A stretch of 64,000 bases of DNA from Piscicola geometra (GCA_943735955.1 OX030966.1:3811476-3875475), one strand, 5' to 3'; counted from the first letter of the stretch, positions 24,077 through 37,426 are shown. Numbers and translations are program-made. The notes: generated from the letters alone by a model not told the origin.

Positions 24077-24245
24077 CGAGTATTATTATAGTGGCGTATA
24101 ACCCGAACGAGCTTTTCGGCCAATTAGGCTGCATATTGTCATTTTCATCTATGGGTTACTAGGGCATCGGTAGCACTCGAACCTAGAACCTTTGATCTGA
24201 GGCTAGTCAAGTCGAGAGTCGTTACACACTCGACCACCCGTTCTC
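24077..24245 (-). mobile_element. tRNA-derived SINE copy 1
   Basis: Read on the minus strand, the element starts with a tRNA-like head: GGTGGTCGAGTGTGTAACG resembles an RNA polymerase III A box and AGGTTCGAGTGC a B box. This is followed by CCGATGCCCTAGTAACCC, an unrelated body, and a tail ending CGCCACTATAATAATACTCG. The core GGGTTACTAGGGCATCGGT (plus strand, from 24153) recurs in the copies at 60.69 and 61.78 kb, which establishes it as a dispersed repeat. The upstream DNA at 24246-24560 is not AT-rich like its surroundings and may belong to the same or a nested element. Confidence 0.75.
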
Positions 24246-24830
24246 CATACCCCAGTGCTCTGGCATATCGACGCAGGCTCCGACATGGCAAGACAATAAA
24301 CGCCATGGGACTCTGTCTTGGCCACCCATGATGTTGCTTGCTGCCTCTCTCCGTTTCTTGAGACTGCTGCCGATGACCACGACTGTTTTCACACTGATCT
24401 CACTCTGTTACTTCTTCGGCACTGTCACGAGCTGAGGTCAGGGCCGATCCGAGATGGATGTAGTCGTCTATGGGTTTGAGAGGCTTTCGTCTCAACGCCA
24501 TGAATAAGTGAAAGAGATAGTAAGATTCGATGAATGAGTGAAGTGAAAGGGACAATAAAGTAATATGACTTACGATGCTGTTATTTAGTCATTAAATGCT
24601 TTTAGCAGTGTTCGTAGAAATAATATTCGCAATAGTATCAGTAGTAATGCCTAACGAGAAACTGTGAACTATCATATACCTAGTGTATATGATGCGGTGT
24701 TTGCGACGTATGCATTGAAAGATGTGTACGTCGTGTGGAGGGCGTCTCTGGCGCATAAGAACCATGGTTCTCACAACCATTGTAACATGGCCTGCGTCTG
24801 TCAGGCTGTGAATATATAGACGACAAAAAT
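24246..24830. other. GC-richer patch next to SINE copy 1, probably a mobile-element remnant
   Basis: From about 24246 to 24500 and again at about 24680-24810 the base composition is clearly more GC-rich than the flanks, with no open frame of note. Its abrupt edges next to the SINE suggest inserted repeat DNA. I cannot assign a family. Confidence 0.3.
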
Positions 24831-24928
24831 AATACTAGTAGTAGTATTAGTAGAAGTAGTGGTAGTAGTATTAGAAATATTAGTAGAAGAAGTAGTAGTA
24901 GTAGTAGTAATATTAGTAGTTGTAGTAA

Positions 24929-24960
<32 letters not shown>

Positions 24961-27110
24961 CTGCCAGTGGTGTTAGTATAAACGACAGTAGTTACAGCAG
25001 GATTTCGAAAAAGTTCATTTTATTTGGCGTTATTCTTCGACAAAGTATGCGCTAAAAAAATGTAAAAAAATTGGAAACACAAGATGTCTGTTGGCTGGAA
25101 AGATTGATTGTGTTATGTGAGAAAGATTCACCAGGAGTTTGTCAGTCAATAATACGTAACCGCTTTGGGGGGGGGGTAATCTTGCTATTCATGAGTTTTT
25201 TTGAAAATAGTTTTTTTATTTAATATTTAATTAACTTTCGTGTTTTTTATTTTTATTCTTCAAAAGTTTGCATGAGCGCTGTGGAATTTTTTTACTTTAA
25301 CATTTTCGCCTCGCATTTTTTATTGTGTAATAATCCACTTTTTTGTTGCTTTGATTTTTTTATTTTGATGAAGTCTCTGTTTATACTCATATAGTTTTTA
25401 TTGCTATTTTTATTTTTATTGATTTTTATTATTTTTTTTCTATTTATTGTGTTTATAACACTCTCTTGCCATTCATCACTATGAATAGTTTTCAAATATT
25501 TACAATTATTTGGAATTTTTTAATTAGACTACCATACCTCCACTTTTACAACAAGTATCATACTACAACCACCACAACCAAATCATCAAAAACAACCGCA
25601 AAAACACTAAGAAACCACCACAACTGCTACACAACAACTATCACTATCTCAACAACAACCATAACTTCCAAAAAATCACCACAACTTCCACAAAAATACT
25701 ACAAATCCATATAAACCACTACACAACAACCACCATCTCAACAACAACCTCAACCTCAACAACCACCATTTCAACAACAACCTCAACATCAACAACCACC
25801 ATTTCAACAACATCAACAACCACCATTTCAACAACATCAACAACCACAACAACAGCCTCAACATCAACAACCACCATTTCAACAACAACCTCAACCTCAA
25901 CAACCACCACCTCAACAACCTCAACAACAACCTCAACATCAACAACCACCACCTCAACAACAACCTCAACATCAACAACCACCACCTCAACAACAACCTT
26001 AACATCAACAATAACAGCGCACTCACAAAGTCGACGTGCAATTAAACTGTTTAAAATCGCGATATATTAAAAATAGGAGTTTGTACTTTATATTAAGAAG
26101 CCTGAAATAGAGGTTCTTTTTTTGCAACGTCTGTCCGAAAATAAGACTTGAAATTTGTTTTTCAATGATTTTATTTACAAATCTTTAAAATAATTCAATG
26201 AAATCTTCGATATGTTTTCTCATTCATTGATTATAATGATATTATGTCTATTTATCAATAAGGGTTTTGTGTAACCACCATTTTGTTAGTCATCATTATT
26301 CTATTGTTTGGTCCACATTCGAATAAAAAACGCGCCATTTGAAAACAATTTTTGAGAAGTTGAAATAAATTAATCAGATAAATCAAAACCGTTTTTTTAA
26401 AAGCATAAAAATTCTGCACTTGTTTAAAAACTTAATTTAATCACAAATTCTGTATTTTTTTATTATTTTTATAAGTCACGACTCGTTACTTATAGCTTAA
26501 AATCGAGTATTAAATATTCAGATGTGTTCTATATAATCTCACCAAACAGGCAACCATACAGGATGACATTATCCGATATCAATTTTTTTAATATAGTCCA
26601 AAACTGGTCCAAAATATAGGCCTTTTAGAGTTCATATTTCATCAAGCACTGACATTTTTGTGAATCTATTTTTTCAAAAAAACACCACTCAGAATGTAAA
26701 CAGGGGTTTATTCAAGTGCGAAATCTCAATACTAAAACTTGCATAAAGACTGTAATAAATAGGATTTAAAATGCTAAAGTAATTATTCTCAATAAAAATC
26801 TCTCGAAAAGCATAAAAATAATAAAATATTTTTTTATTTAAAAACCAGCACGTGTTTCTTCTCAAAGTGATTCTTATCAAAGAGAGAGGGCTTGCCAATC
26901 AACAGTGCAATTTATCATCGTCCATTCATCCATCCCAGAGCTGGGCACCAATTCTTAAATCCGTTAAAACGTTATTAACGAAGTTTATATTACCGTTAAA
27001 AAATTATAAATATGATTCCAGAGTAATTTTGAATGATTGAAATAAATTTAAAGACGGGTTATGAAATCATAAAAACAAAAAACAAAAAAATAATAAATTT
27101 TAAAATAAAT
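24831..27110. repeat. Intergenic DNA with (GTA)n and CAA/CCA repeat arrays
   Basis: An interrupted GTA/GTATTA tract lies at about 24833-24965. From about 25555 to 26010 runs an irregular minisatellite of CAACAACCACCATTTCAACA and CAACCTCAACATCAACAACC units. Its 121-aa and 88-aa minus-strand frames are repeat readings. The remainder (26.0-27.1 kb) is AT-rich with no supportable exon. Confidence 0.6.
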
Positions 27111-27421
27111 TTTAAAGTTCGACTAATAGAACAGTATAACGCCTAAGAGCAGCATGATTTGGCTTCATAGGTATAGCCATTATCATCATTAGCACCCCTC
27201 CCTTACCACCACCATCCTCAATTTCATCATCCCCACCACCACCATCATCACCATCATCCTCATCATAACCATCATCACTATAATCATTATCATAACCGTC
27301 ACCACCCCCACCACCACCATCATTATCATCATCCCCATAACCATCATCATAATCATAACCCCCACTATCACCATCATCATCCACATCCCCATAACCACCA
27401 CCACCATCAGCATCATCATCA

Positions 27422-30400
27422 TCATAACTTGGACCTGGCCAAGGCCTGGGCGACTTTTGAGAGGGTGGGTCGGTGGATGGCTTGTGAGATGAAGTGGCCT
27501 GCTTCTAGAAGCTTTGAGAGGTTGACGCCCTGTAGTGGTGGTGGTGGAGTGGTGTGGATGGATGGATGGATGGATGGATGGATGGATGGAGGAATGGTGG
27601 AAAGGATTGCTGGATGGAGGGATGGATGGAGGAATGGTGGATGGTGAATGCATGGAAGAAAGAGTGGTGGATGGATGGAGGAAAGAGTGGTGGATGAATG
27701 AATAGATAATAATAATAATAATAATTGTCATTTTTGTATAGCGCCCGGGCACGCAACTGAAGCGCTTCCACTGCGTCGTAATGCAATAAAGAAATAAAAA
27801 TAACTATAATAGTAATGTTATGAAAAGGAGAGCAAAGAGTAGCATGGAGTAACTATTAAGAATGATAGGCTAAGTTAAAGTAATGAGTTTTCAGTTTGGC
27901 TTTGAAAGTCGAAAATTGGTTGATGCTTCGAAGTGCAGGTGGAAGGGCATTCCAAGTTGTTGGAGCTGCGTGACGGAATGCTCTTTTTGAGATGTTGTTT
28001 GTAGTGGATTCTTGGTTGAGAAGAAGAGATGAAGATGAACGCAGTTGTTTGTTTGATGTTTTTTTAGTTATGAGTTTGCTGAGATATGACGGTATTGAGG
28101 TTTGAAGAATTTTGAATGTGGTGATGGCTATTTTAAAGGATATTCGAAAGTCTATAGGAAGCCAGTGGAGTTTTATAAGATTTTCCTTTGATGATTGAAC
28201 AAGGTGATGGCCTGGGTAATCACAGTTGAGTGTGATTCTAGCCGCCTTGTTTAAAACTGATTGTAGACGATTTCTTTCTTGATTGGTGATATTATATAAT
28301 AGCGAGTTACAGTAGTCAAGTCTGCTTAGTATTAGACATCGGGAAAGTGAGGCGGAGAGATCAGTAGTAATGAATGGGCGTATGTGTTTGATTGCTTTGA
28401 GGTGATAGTGTGATGATTGGATGATAGATGTGATGTGGTTTTTGAAAGTGAGTTTGCTGTCTAGGGTGACTCCGAGTATTTTGAGAGTGTGGTGAATTAA
28501 TTAATTACTTACTATGAATTAATAATAATTAGACAAATAAAAAAATATTTATAACTTAATTAATTAATTAATATAATTAAGCGGCTAATAGACGTACCGT
28601 TTCGATAGCTAGTCCCTCCAGCAAATAAACAACATCTTCAGTGGCGACGTTTCCACTCGCTCCCTTGGCATAGGGACAGCCACCCAGACCCCCTACACTG
28701 CTGTCCACCACCCCTACACCCAACTGTGTGTGGGTGGAAAGTGTGGTCGAGGTAGGGGGGGAGGGGAGGTGATAAATTAAGTGAATGAGGATAATATTTG
28801 ATGAAAACTGATTGAACTAATAGAGGTATTAACAAGAAAATTATTTTTATAGAAGTGATATAATTCAAATAAAAACATTTTAAAATTGTGTATATTTATG
28901 ATAAAATATGTATAAAATATTAATAATTAAATTTATAATAAAATGTAAATAATAATAACAATAGTAATACGGCGAGGGAGGCGTATATGTTGGCGAGTGC
29001 TTGTCCGTATGTGTCGTGACAGTGCACTGCAAGTCTTTCTACGGGTACTTCCTTTCGTCATGATGATGATGATGACGATGGTGGTGATGATGATGATGGT
29101 GGTGGTGGTGATGGTAGTGATGATGATGATGATGGTGGTAGTGATGATGATGATGATAGTGATAGTGTTGGTGTGAGAGTAACAAAAGTGAAACGAAAAG
29201 AAGAAGAAAACATGTTGAATATGTCATTCCCTCCATCCTTCACGTTTCAAACCTACGAAATTCCTTTCCGACCACTCCACAAAAACAAAGACAACCCTGA
29301 GCGCCTGCCACCAGCCCACACCCACCTTGACCACACCCACCAGCCCACACCCACCTTGACCACCTCCATCAACATCTTTCTGAAGCTGCCGGGAGTGCCA
29401 ATTCCAATGGTGTCACCAAGCGATATCTCATAACAACCCTTGTCGTACAACAACTTGGCTACCTGTGGTGGTGGTGGTGGTGATGATGATGGTGGTGGTG
29501 GTGATGATGATTGTGGTGGTGGTGATGATGATGATGGTGGTGGTGGTGATGATGATGGTGGTGATAGTGGGAGAAACAGGGTTAGTTATAGTGTGCTGGA
29601 AAAAATGAATAAAGCTATAATAGTACCATTCGTTGGTTATTTTTATTTTCATTATCATTACTATTAATTCTATTATTATTAATATTAGAGTTAATTACAA
29701 TTATTTGTATTTTGTGAAAATAATAGTATTATTATTCTGACCTTGGCAACCTTCTTGGGCTCTATGTAACCCTCGTAAGGACAACCAACTACGCATGAGA
29801 TGTACCTGAGAATCATTATCATGACCATTATCACAACTACCATCATCATCACTACCGCCACCATCATCATCATCATCACCACCATCGCTATCATCATCAT
29901 CACCATCACTATCATCCTTATCATCATCATCATCTTCATCATAATCACTATCATCAGGACCAACCCTCTGACGGGTATGTTGGCTTCTTTGGCGGCGGCA
30001 AAGACGTCGTCAAACCTATGTAGACTCTCCTCTATGCTGCAGTTGATGTTCTTCCTGATGATGATGATGGTGGTGGTGGTGGTGATGATGGTGGTGGTGG
30101 CGATGGAAGTGATGATGATGATGGTGATAGATAAAGAAAAAACTGGTAAGGTTGTATAAAAGGGAGAGGTTATAGTGGGATGGATTGTGGTTTATTCAGG
30201 TGGATTGGATGATGGTGGTTTTAGTGAACAGATGGATGAGTCGTCTTCACGAGAAGGTGAATAGAAAAAGTGTAAATAATCATCATCTTCATCATCATCA
30301 GCAGCATCATCATTATCATTATCATCACCATTATCCTAGCATCATCATCGTCATCATCAGCAACTACTTGCTAAAGCTCTCTGATGCAGCTCCGAAGACT

Positions 30401-31547
30401 GCCACCTCATCCACCTTTGAATCGAGCTGAAGGAGAAAATAGAATTTCGTTACAATAAATAATATTATTAATAATAATAATATTATTATTAATAATAATG
30501 GTGAAAACAAAACTAATAATACATATAATAATATTGAAAAACTGACAGCCGCCTGGAAGCCCTTGAGGTTGGGGGTGAGGGCAGAGTAGGTGACGCCTTT
30601 CTTGCGTCGGATGAGTGCCATCACTTCGCTGCTGTCACCCATCTGTGGAGATGGAGTTGTGGAGGAGGAGGATGGATGAGGTTTGGCGTGGGTGGTTGGG
30701 TGGATTTGAGGTAGGAGTAGTCATTAAAGATTATTGAAATTAATTTATAGAACTTCATAAAGAGAAGAAAAATTGTTTGAGACCTGAGGGACCCATTTTG
30801 GTGATACAAAACTTGTGGCTTCAATCATTTTCAGGCCTGAATTTGAAAGTTTGTTGATTAGCTCCACCTTCACTGCAGTTGGAACTGTTTCCTGGAAAAA
30901 AATGGTTTTTGAAATCAAAAGAATATATACTTTTTGATTACTTAATTTTATTCATTTTTTGGTGAAAACTAACTGAGTAAAATTAATTATAATGAAATAA
31001 GAATTACAAGTTGTGCAAAAAGTTCAGACATTCAGTATTTTAATTTTCAAAAGCATTCTATAATAAATATTAAATAGCTTGAATCATTTAAAATAAAGTT
31101 TACTTTTTCATTTTGCAATCCGTCTCTTGGTCCTACCTCGACGATTTTCACGAATGAAGGCAGGCCAGACATCTTGTTAAGACATGCATTCAATTCACAG
31201 TAAATTATTTACTCAATGCATTATAAATTATATTATTATTTATAATATAATGATTATATAATTTAACTCTTTCAACTGAACAGTACACTAAAAGTTGAGT
31301 TTACTTTCATATGAAATGCAATAAAAAGATAATAATGAAAAAAAATGTTTGAAAAATATAAATTTCATATCACTGATATTATATCAGGTATTTAAATCGT
31401 GCGTAATTTTAAAGTTACTTGAGGAAAAGCGTCGTAAAAGTAACTAACTGAACTGCTAGCAAAGAATCTTCTGCCTGATTTGAACAGAAAATTATGAGCC
31501 TTTTCTGCAGGAATTAGAACATTAAATAATCTCAAACTTGTAGCCAT
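27422..31547 (-). CDS. HMGCL: Hydroxymethylglutaryl-CoA lyase (11 exons)
   Basis: Exons (minus): 31547-31419, 31172-31104, 30891-30784, 30642-30547, 30426-30368, 30054-29965, 29805-29742, 29462-29355, 29051-28971, 28723-28598, 27529-27422. All phases agree; about 345 aa, against 325 for human. The enzyme cleaves HMG-CoA to acetoacetate and acetyl-CoA, the last step of leucine degradation and ketogenesis. Visible motifs are [13 protein letters not shown] (catalytic Arg/Asp), [44 protein letters not shown] (metal-binding HxH), and [20 protein letters not shown] (catalytic Cys, metal-binding Asn). Exon 1 encodes a Lys/Arg- and Phe-containing leader ([18 protein letters not shown], then RRFFASSS) typical of a mitochondrial presequence. 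The acceptor of exon 2 (TTAACAAG) is weak, so exon 1 is inferred. The C-terminus reads [14 protein letters not shown], a canonical peroxisomal PTS1 where the human enzyme ends CKL. The last intron holds a LINE. Confidence 0.93.
27545..27700. repeat. GGAT repeat in the last HMGCL intron
   Basis: ATGG/GATG tetranucleotide repeats with AGGAATGGTGG variants abut the acceptor of the last HMGCL exon on one side and the LINE tail on the other. Confidence 0.8.
27700..28497 (-). mobile_element. 5'-truncated non-LTR retrotransposon (CR1/L2/jockey-like) in an HMGCL intron
   Basis: On the minus strand a frame of about 214 codons without any methionine runs from about 28497 to TAA 27858-27856. Motifs are typical of the C-terminal end of a LINE reverse-transcriptase [66 protein letters not shown] and [13 protein letters not shown]. 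After the stop comes a short 3' UTR ending GGGCGCTATACAAAAATGAC and then an (ATT)n tail at 27710-27726. The catalytic FADD region is missing, so it is a dead, 5'-truncated copy. It lies in the same orientation as the host gene. The lack of internal stops suggests recent insertion. Confidence 0.9.
29056..30135. repeat. (GAT)/(GGT) triplet tracts in HMGCL introns
   Basis: Interrupted GAT/GGT or ATC/ACC runs lie at about 29060-29165, 29466-29570, 29815-29955 and 30055-30130. Each abuts or nearly abuts an HMGCL splice site; for example CATCATCATCATCAG immediately precedes the exon starting at 30054 on the minus strand. Confidence 0.8.
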
Positions 31548-31826
31548 TTGTTTTATGGAAAGTTCCTTTTTAAAATTTAAAAGGAATTAATATTGAATTT
31601 TAAAAAAAATATTTTTTTATATAATTATAGATAATTTCAAATAAAATATTATCAATGATTTTATTAATTTTTTAAAAATAGTGAAAATATTTATTGATAC
31701 TTAAGTTAACATTTGAATTAGACTTACGGTCTTTAAATTTTAAAAGTTCAGTTTGAAGTTTCTCTTTCACTTTGCACTTTTTTATTTATGTATTTCGATT
31801 TGAGGTATAAATTTAACTAATTCAAA
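31548..31826. promoter_or_regulatory. Putative bidirectional promoter between HMGCL and WASHC3
   Basis: The two start codons face away from each other with 279 bp between them, so both 5' UTRs and core promoters must fit here, unless further upstream exons exist. The sequence is AT-rich with A/T homopolymers and no obvious TATA box or GC box. The assignment rests on gene geometry only. Confidence 0.5.
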
Positions 31827-33014
31827 ATGTTGGATGATAATTTTTTAATGCTAGGCCCCAAAGTGGATCTGAATAAGGTGGTTTTTATCATCCTCCCACA
31901 AAATAATTATTATTTTATCAATACTAAATTGGAGAATTTTTTTCATTTTCATTAAATTTTTATTGAATTATCATTTTTAATTCACAATAGATAGAAAAGA
32001 TTTCAACAAAAAGAATTGCTTCTTTCTTAAACTTTTTCATGTCTCAAACGGTTTCATTTTTGAATACTTTTGCTACCGACTGTGAAGAAAAATTAAACAA
32101 GATGGATGCCAGAATGCAAGACATTGAAACACTTCTTGTTCTCCTTGAATCCAAGGTGTTTATGCGAAGTGATGATGATGATACAATTATAAAGATAATA
32201 GTTATACACTAATAATATAATAATTAAAATATTAATATTTTCGTGTAATATTAACTGTTTTAAATATTTGTATCATGCATTAAACAAATATTTATAATTT
32301 AAAAAAATCTAATTTAGATTGCATCAGTGCCAGGACTTGAAAGCCTCAAAACATCTGCAACTACACCCTCCACTACCACTGTAACCATGACTCCAACCAC
32401 AACTGACAATAGTGATGTTCTTGTTTCTGAAACTGTCAAAAAAGATGTCGATTCAAACGCAACAGATAACCCTACTGAATCTGAGGAAGTAATTTCAAAT
32501 GTGGGAGAAGGTGGCATTGCTAACAAGGACAATCCACTTTACAAGAGATATTTTGGCATGCTCAAAGTTGTGAGTTTTAGCGTTTCAACTCTTTTTTTAA
32601 TTTTTCAGAAAATAATTGTTTAACCTTTCTTCAATTATATTTCAATAATTATATTTTGGTATGAAACTAACTTTTAAACTCTTTCTTTAATCAGTTTTTT
32701 AATTAATATATTATATTTTTTATTCTGCTAAAACAGGGAATCCCCATGCAAGCGGTCAAGCAGAAGATGATCATGGAGCAAATCGACCCATCCATATTGG
32801 AGTGAGAAGTCAATTATTATTTGTATATAAGCACTAATCAACAATAATAATCATTAATTATCTAATTATTATCATTATTATTACTATTTTAAATATAGTT
32901 CTTTCATTCACACTTTTTTGGATGATGATGATGATAATTATAATAATGATATTTCATTTCTTTCACAGCAAGCCCAATGAGTTGGGAGAAGTGCCTACAG
33001 AAGCTGAAGAATGA
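31827..33014 (+). CDS. WASHC3: WASH complex subunit 3 (CCDC53) (5 exons)
   Basis: Exons: 31827-31877, 31991-32155, 32318-32569, 32737-32801, 32969-33014. Phases agree; 192 aa, against 194 for human CCDC53. WASHC3 is a structural subunit of the pentameric WASH regulatory complex, which activates Arp2/3 on endosomes for retromer-linked sorting. Matching features in order: LMLGPKVDLNK, then KRIASFLNFFMSQTVSFLN, CEEKLNKMDARMQDIETLL (coiled coil), ASVPGLESL, a Thr/Ser-rich linker, RYFGMLKVGIPMQAVKQKM, and a C-terminal IDPSILDKPNELGE. The donor of exon 3 is placed at AAAGTT|GTGAGT because this restores the conserved KVGIP junction. Head to head with HMGCL. Confidence 0.93.
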
Positions 33015-33580
33015 TTTAAGGCATGGAATTCTTAATATAATATTATAATATAAAGAATTCAATATGTGTGCCATTTCAATAGAATATATGCAATTGACTA
33101 AATCATTTACAATTCTATAATATATTCATCAAAAATTATTTTTTTTAAAATTGTTATTTATTAGATTTTTCAAATTAAATTTTGTGACTAAACTAATTCA
33201 TTGATTAAAATTGAATTCGCACATCTTTTTTTCTTCATTTATCTAGAAAGTTCGAGATTTCGTACAATCTAGATAAAATTCGTTTGCATTACTGACGTGA
33301 AGGTTTATCATTTTTATGCTTTTTAATTTAGTTAATATATTTGATATTATTTTTAAAATTAAGTTTTTCTTTCGAGATAACTGAGTTCTAAATTGTATCA
33401 GCTGTGATGTTTAAGGAACTGAATAAGTCAAAATAATAAAAATATTTATAGATTAAAAGATAAATTTAAATTATTTAATTCAATCTCATAGATAATTTAT
33501 TTTAACATTTATATTCCTAAGCAGTAGAAAGAAACTATGACATAAAATTGCTTAGATTCTAAGGCTTAGAAGGTTGAGCA
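33015..33580. other. WASHC3-DnaJ intergenic region
   Basis: AT-rich sequence of 566 bp between two co-oriented genes. It must contain the WASHC3 3' UTR and the DnaJ promoter. No exon or strong repeat is seen. Confidence 0.45.
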
Positions 33581-35940
33581 ATGGATAAAGACTACTATTC
33601 CATTCTACAAATCACCAACGATGCTTCTTCCACTGAAATTAGAACTGCCTACAAACGTCTCGCTCTGCGCTTCCATCCGGACAAAAACCGGTCAGTGCTC
33701 GCTGAGGAAAACTTCAAGAAAATCAAAGAAGCGTATGAGGTTTTAGCAGACGCGAGAAAACGAGTTGAATATGACCAGAATCGAAAGTCGTTTTGCCAGA
33801 ATAAATTTCGGAATTGTGGAGATGAATTGTTTAAAAAATTTAAAAAAAACTTTAAAGATTATTTCACACCCAGTGATTTTAAAGATTTTTGTTTCTCGTC
33901 ATCATCCTCATCATCTCATCAACGTCCACCTTCTCCCGCCTCTCATTTTAAATGCCTTTTTGGGGACGTCGTCACCTCTTCCTGCTTCACTTCCTCTTAT
34001 TCTGGTTTCAAAAGAACCAAAGATCCAGACCTGATTAAGGAGGTTCAAACTTCAACTAGATTAATTAATCAATAATTACCCTATCATGTTATTTCTAAAT
34101 ATTTAAATAATTATTTAAAATAATTTGAATTTAGGTTCATACACTGTCACTCCAAAATCAATCCCTACATCTTTTCCCCCCATCTACCACGCCAACAAAA
34201 TCCTCCAGGTGCCACTGACACTGGAGGATGTGCTGTACGGAAAGGAGAAGATGGTGGTAGTGAACGTGAAGTCATTCAACTCAGGAGTGTCTGTGGGCAA
34301 GGATAAGGTCTTCAAGATCGACGTGAAGAAGGGATGGCAAGCTGGAACCAAGGTTGCTTACCTGTGGTGATTTTTGTTGTTGCCACAGTTTTGTAGTAGC
34401 TGTTGGTATTAGATGTTGTGGTGGTTGACAGAAACTTGCACTTATGAATTTACAAAAAGCGCTACATAAATATATTCTATTGATTACTTGTTTCATCTAG
34501 CACAAAATTAAAAACATGCCAAACATCTTTCAAAAATTGTCCGATCTATACTTTTCCACCGAACCGCTCCCATCCTTTACACTTCCCCATCAATCCACCA
34601 CCAGGTTACCTTCCTCAAGGAGGGCGACAGCCTCCACAAATGCCACATCCCTGGAGACTTGATCTTCGTCACAGCCGATCAACCCCATCCCATCTTCACC
34701 AGGTAGGTGGAGTAGGTGGAGGATGGGTAGAAGAGAGGGTCAATGGGTGAGTGGATGAATGTATGATTGATGAATGGGTTGATGTATGATTGATGGATGG
34801 GTTGATGTATGATTGATGGATGGGTTGATGTATGATTGATGGATGGGTTGATGTATGATTGATGGATGGGTTGATGTATGATTGATGGATGGGTTGATGT
34901 ATGATTGATGGATGGGTTGATGTATGATTGATGGATGGGTTGATGAATGATTGATGGATGGGTTGATGTATAATTAATGGTGTTCTGGTGATTGGGGAAT
35001 GCATTGTGAATTGATCATGATCAATGAGATGGAGGGAGGGGTTGCATGAATGAAAGTTAGAGGCGTGGGAAAGGTAGGTATCGACATAAAAGTTGAAGTT
35101 TATTCTCAACAATCCCAACAACATCAACCCAAATAACTCTTAAACCCTTTTAAAATCCTTGAAATAGGGATGGCGACCACATAAGATACAAAGCGAAGAT
35201 ATCCTTGCTAGAGGTGCTTGTCAATTTCATTGTCAAGTGCTTTTACTGGTCTTTTTTTAATAACAACTAGCATCCTCATGCATCATTTAACCCCCCCCCC
35301 CTACACTTATTTCAAATCCACCTCTCAACCCTCTTTTTCACAAGTCTTAACCTTCATTTCAACCCCATCCAAACACTCCTTCACCCTCCCCCTTACCCCT
35401 CTCCCCAACCTCCCACCCCTCAGGCGCTCTGCGGCACTACTATCATCATCCCCACACTAGACCACCCATGCACTGGTTGCCAACTCACCATCAATGACGT
35501 CATAAGCCCCTCCACAACCAAGGCATTAGTGATTATTTCCTTCTATTATCATTTTGTATGCATTATCGATTTATACTCTTTTATTTGTATCGTAATCATC
35601 ATCATCACTCTCACCCACCCACTCATCAATATCATCATCACCCCCCCCAATATTATCATCAACATCATCATCACAATCATCATCCTTCCCAAAACCATTA
35701 TTATCCCCTACGCCCATTTTCATCATCACCCACCCATCATCACCATCATCCAGCCACTCATCATTCTCCCATCATCATCATCATCATCATCATCACCACC
35801 ACCTCAAGGTCATCCGAGGTCAAGGGCTGCCGATGCAGTCACACCCGGAACAGCGGGGAAATCTCCTGGTCGACTTTGACATCCGCTTCCCTGACACCAT
35901 CAACCCTGGAGTGAAGGAACTGTTGGTCGGTTTGATTTGA
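33581..35940 (+). CDS. DnaJ homolog subfamily B (class II Hsp40) (6 exons)
   Basis: Exons: 33581-34042, 34209-34352, 34605-34702, 35168-35213, 35424-35522, 35809-35940; about 326 aa. J-proteins stimulate Hsp70 ATPase activity and deliver clients. The N-terminal J domain (residues about 4-66) has DYYSILQI, an intact HPD in LRFHPDKNR, and [16 protein letters not shown]. The C-terminal DnaJ_C fold shows [76 protein letters not shown] and [14 protein letters not shown]. No zinc-finger CxxCxGxG domain is present, hence class B. The usual Gly/Phe linker is replaced by a Phe/Lys- and Ser-rich segment. Intron 5 is odd: the alignment-preserving donor is ACCAAG|GCATTA (GC type). The alternative GCATTA|GTGATT adds two residues. 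The intact HPD argues against DNAJB13, which has lost it. Confidence 0.92.
34745..34985. repeat. 23-bp minisatellite in a DnaJ intron
   Basis: About ten copies of a unit ATGGGTTGATGTATGATTGATGG (given here as 20+3 bases: ATGGGTTGATGTATGATTGA, TGG) follow the donor of exon 3. The copies are very homogeneous. The minus-strand poly-([12 protein letters not shown]) frame across it is an artefact. Confidence 0.9.

Positions 35941-37426
<1,486 letters not shown>

Noticed and set aside
24592..24780. 62-aa minus-strand frame MVVRTMVLMRQ...
   Set aside because: It lies in the GC-richer repeat patch next to SINE copy 1; a mobile-element remnant is a better explanation.
25676..26041. 121-aa Leu/Trp/Arg-rich minus-strand frame
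   Set aside because: Reverse reading of the CAACAACCACC repeat. It has no splice context and its periodicity follows the DNA unit.
27112..27384. Extra terminal HMGCL exon after a donor at GCCAG|GTCCAA
   Set aside because: Reading straight on gives ARSKL-stop at the position where human HMGCL ends with CKL, so no further exon is needed. The putative downstream exon has no conserved sequence.
34125..34208. Upstream extension of DnaJ exon 2 via acceptor AATTTAG at 34134
   Set aside because: It could be joined in phase only through a weak donor (TTCTG|GTTTCA). The model GAG|GTTCAA to CCTCCAG|GTGCCA keeps the conserved DnaJ_C start (VPLTLEDV) and has a better pyrimidine tract.
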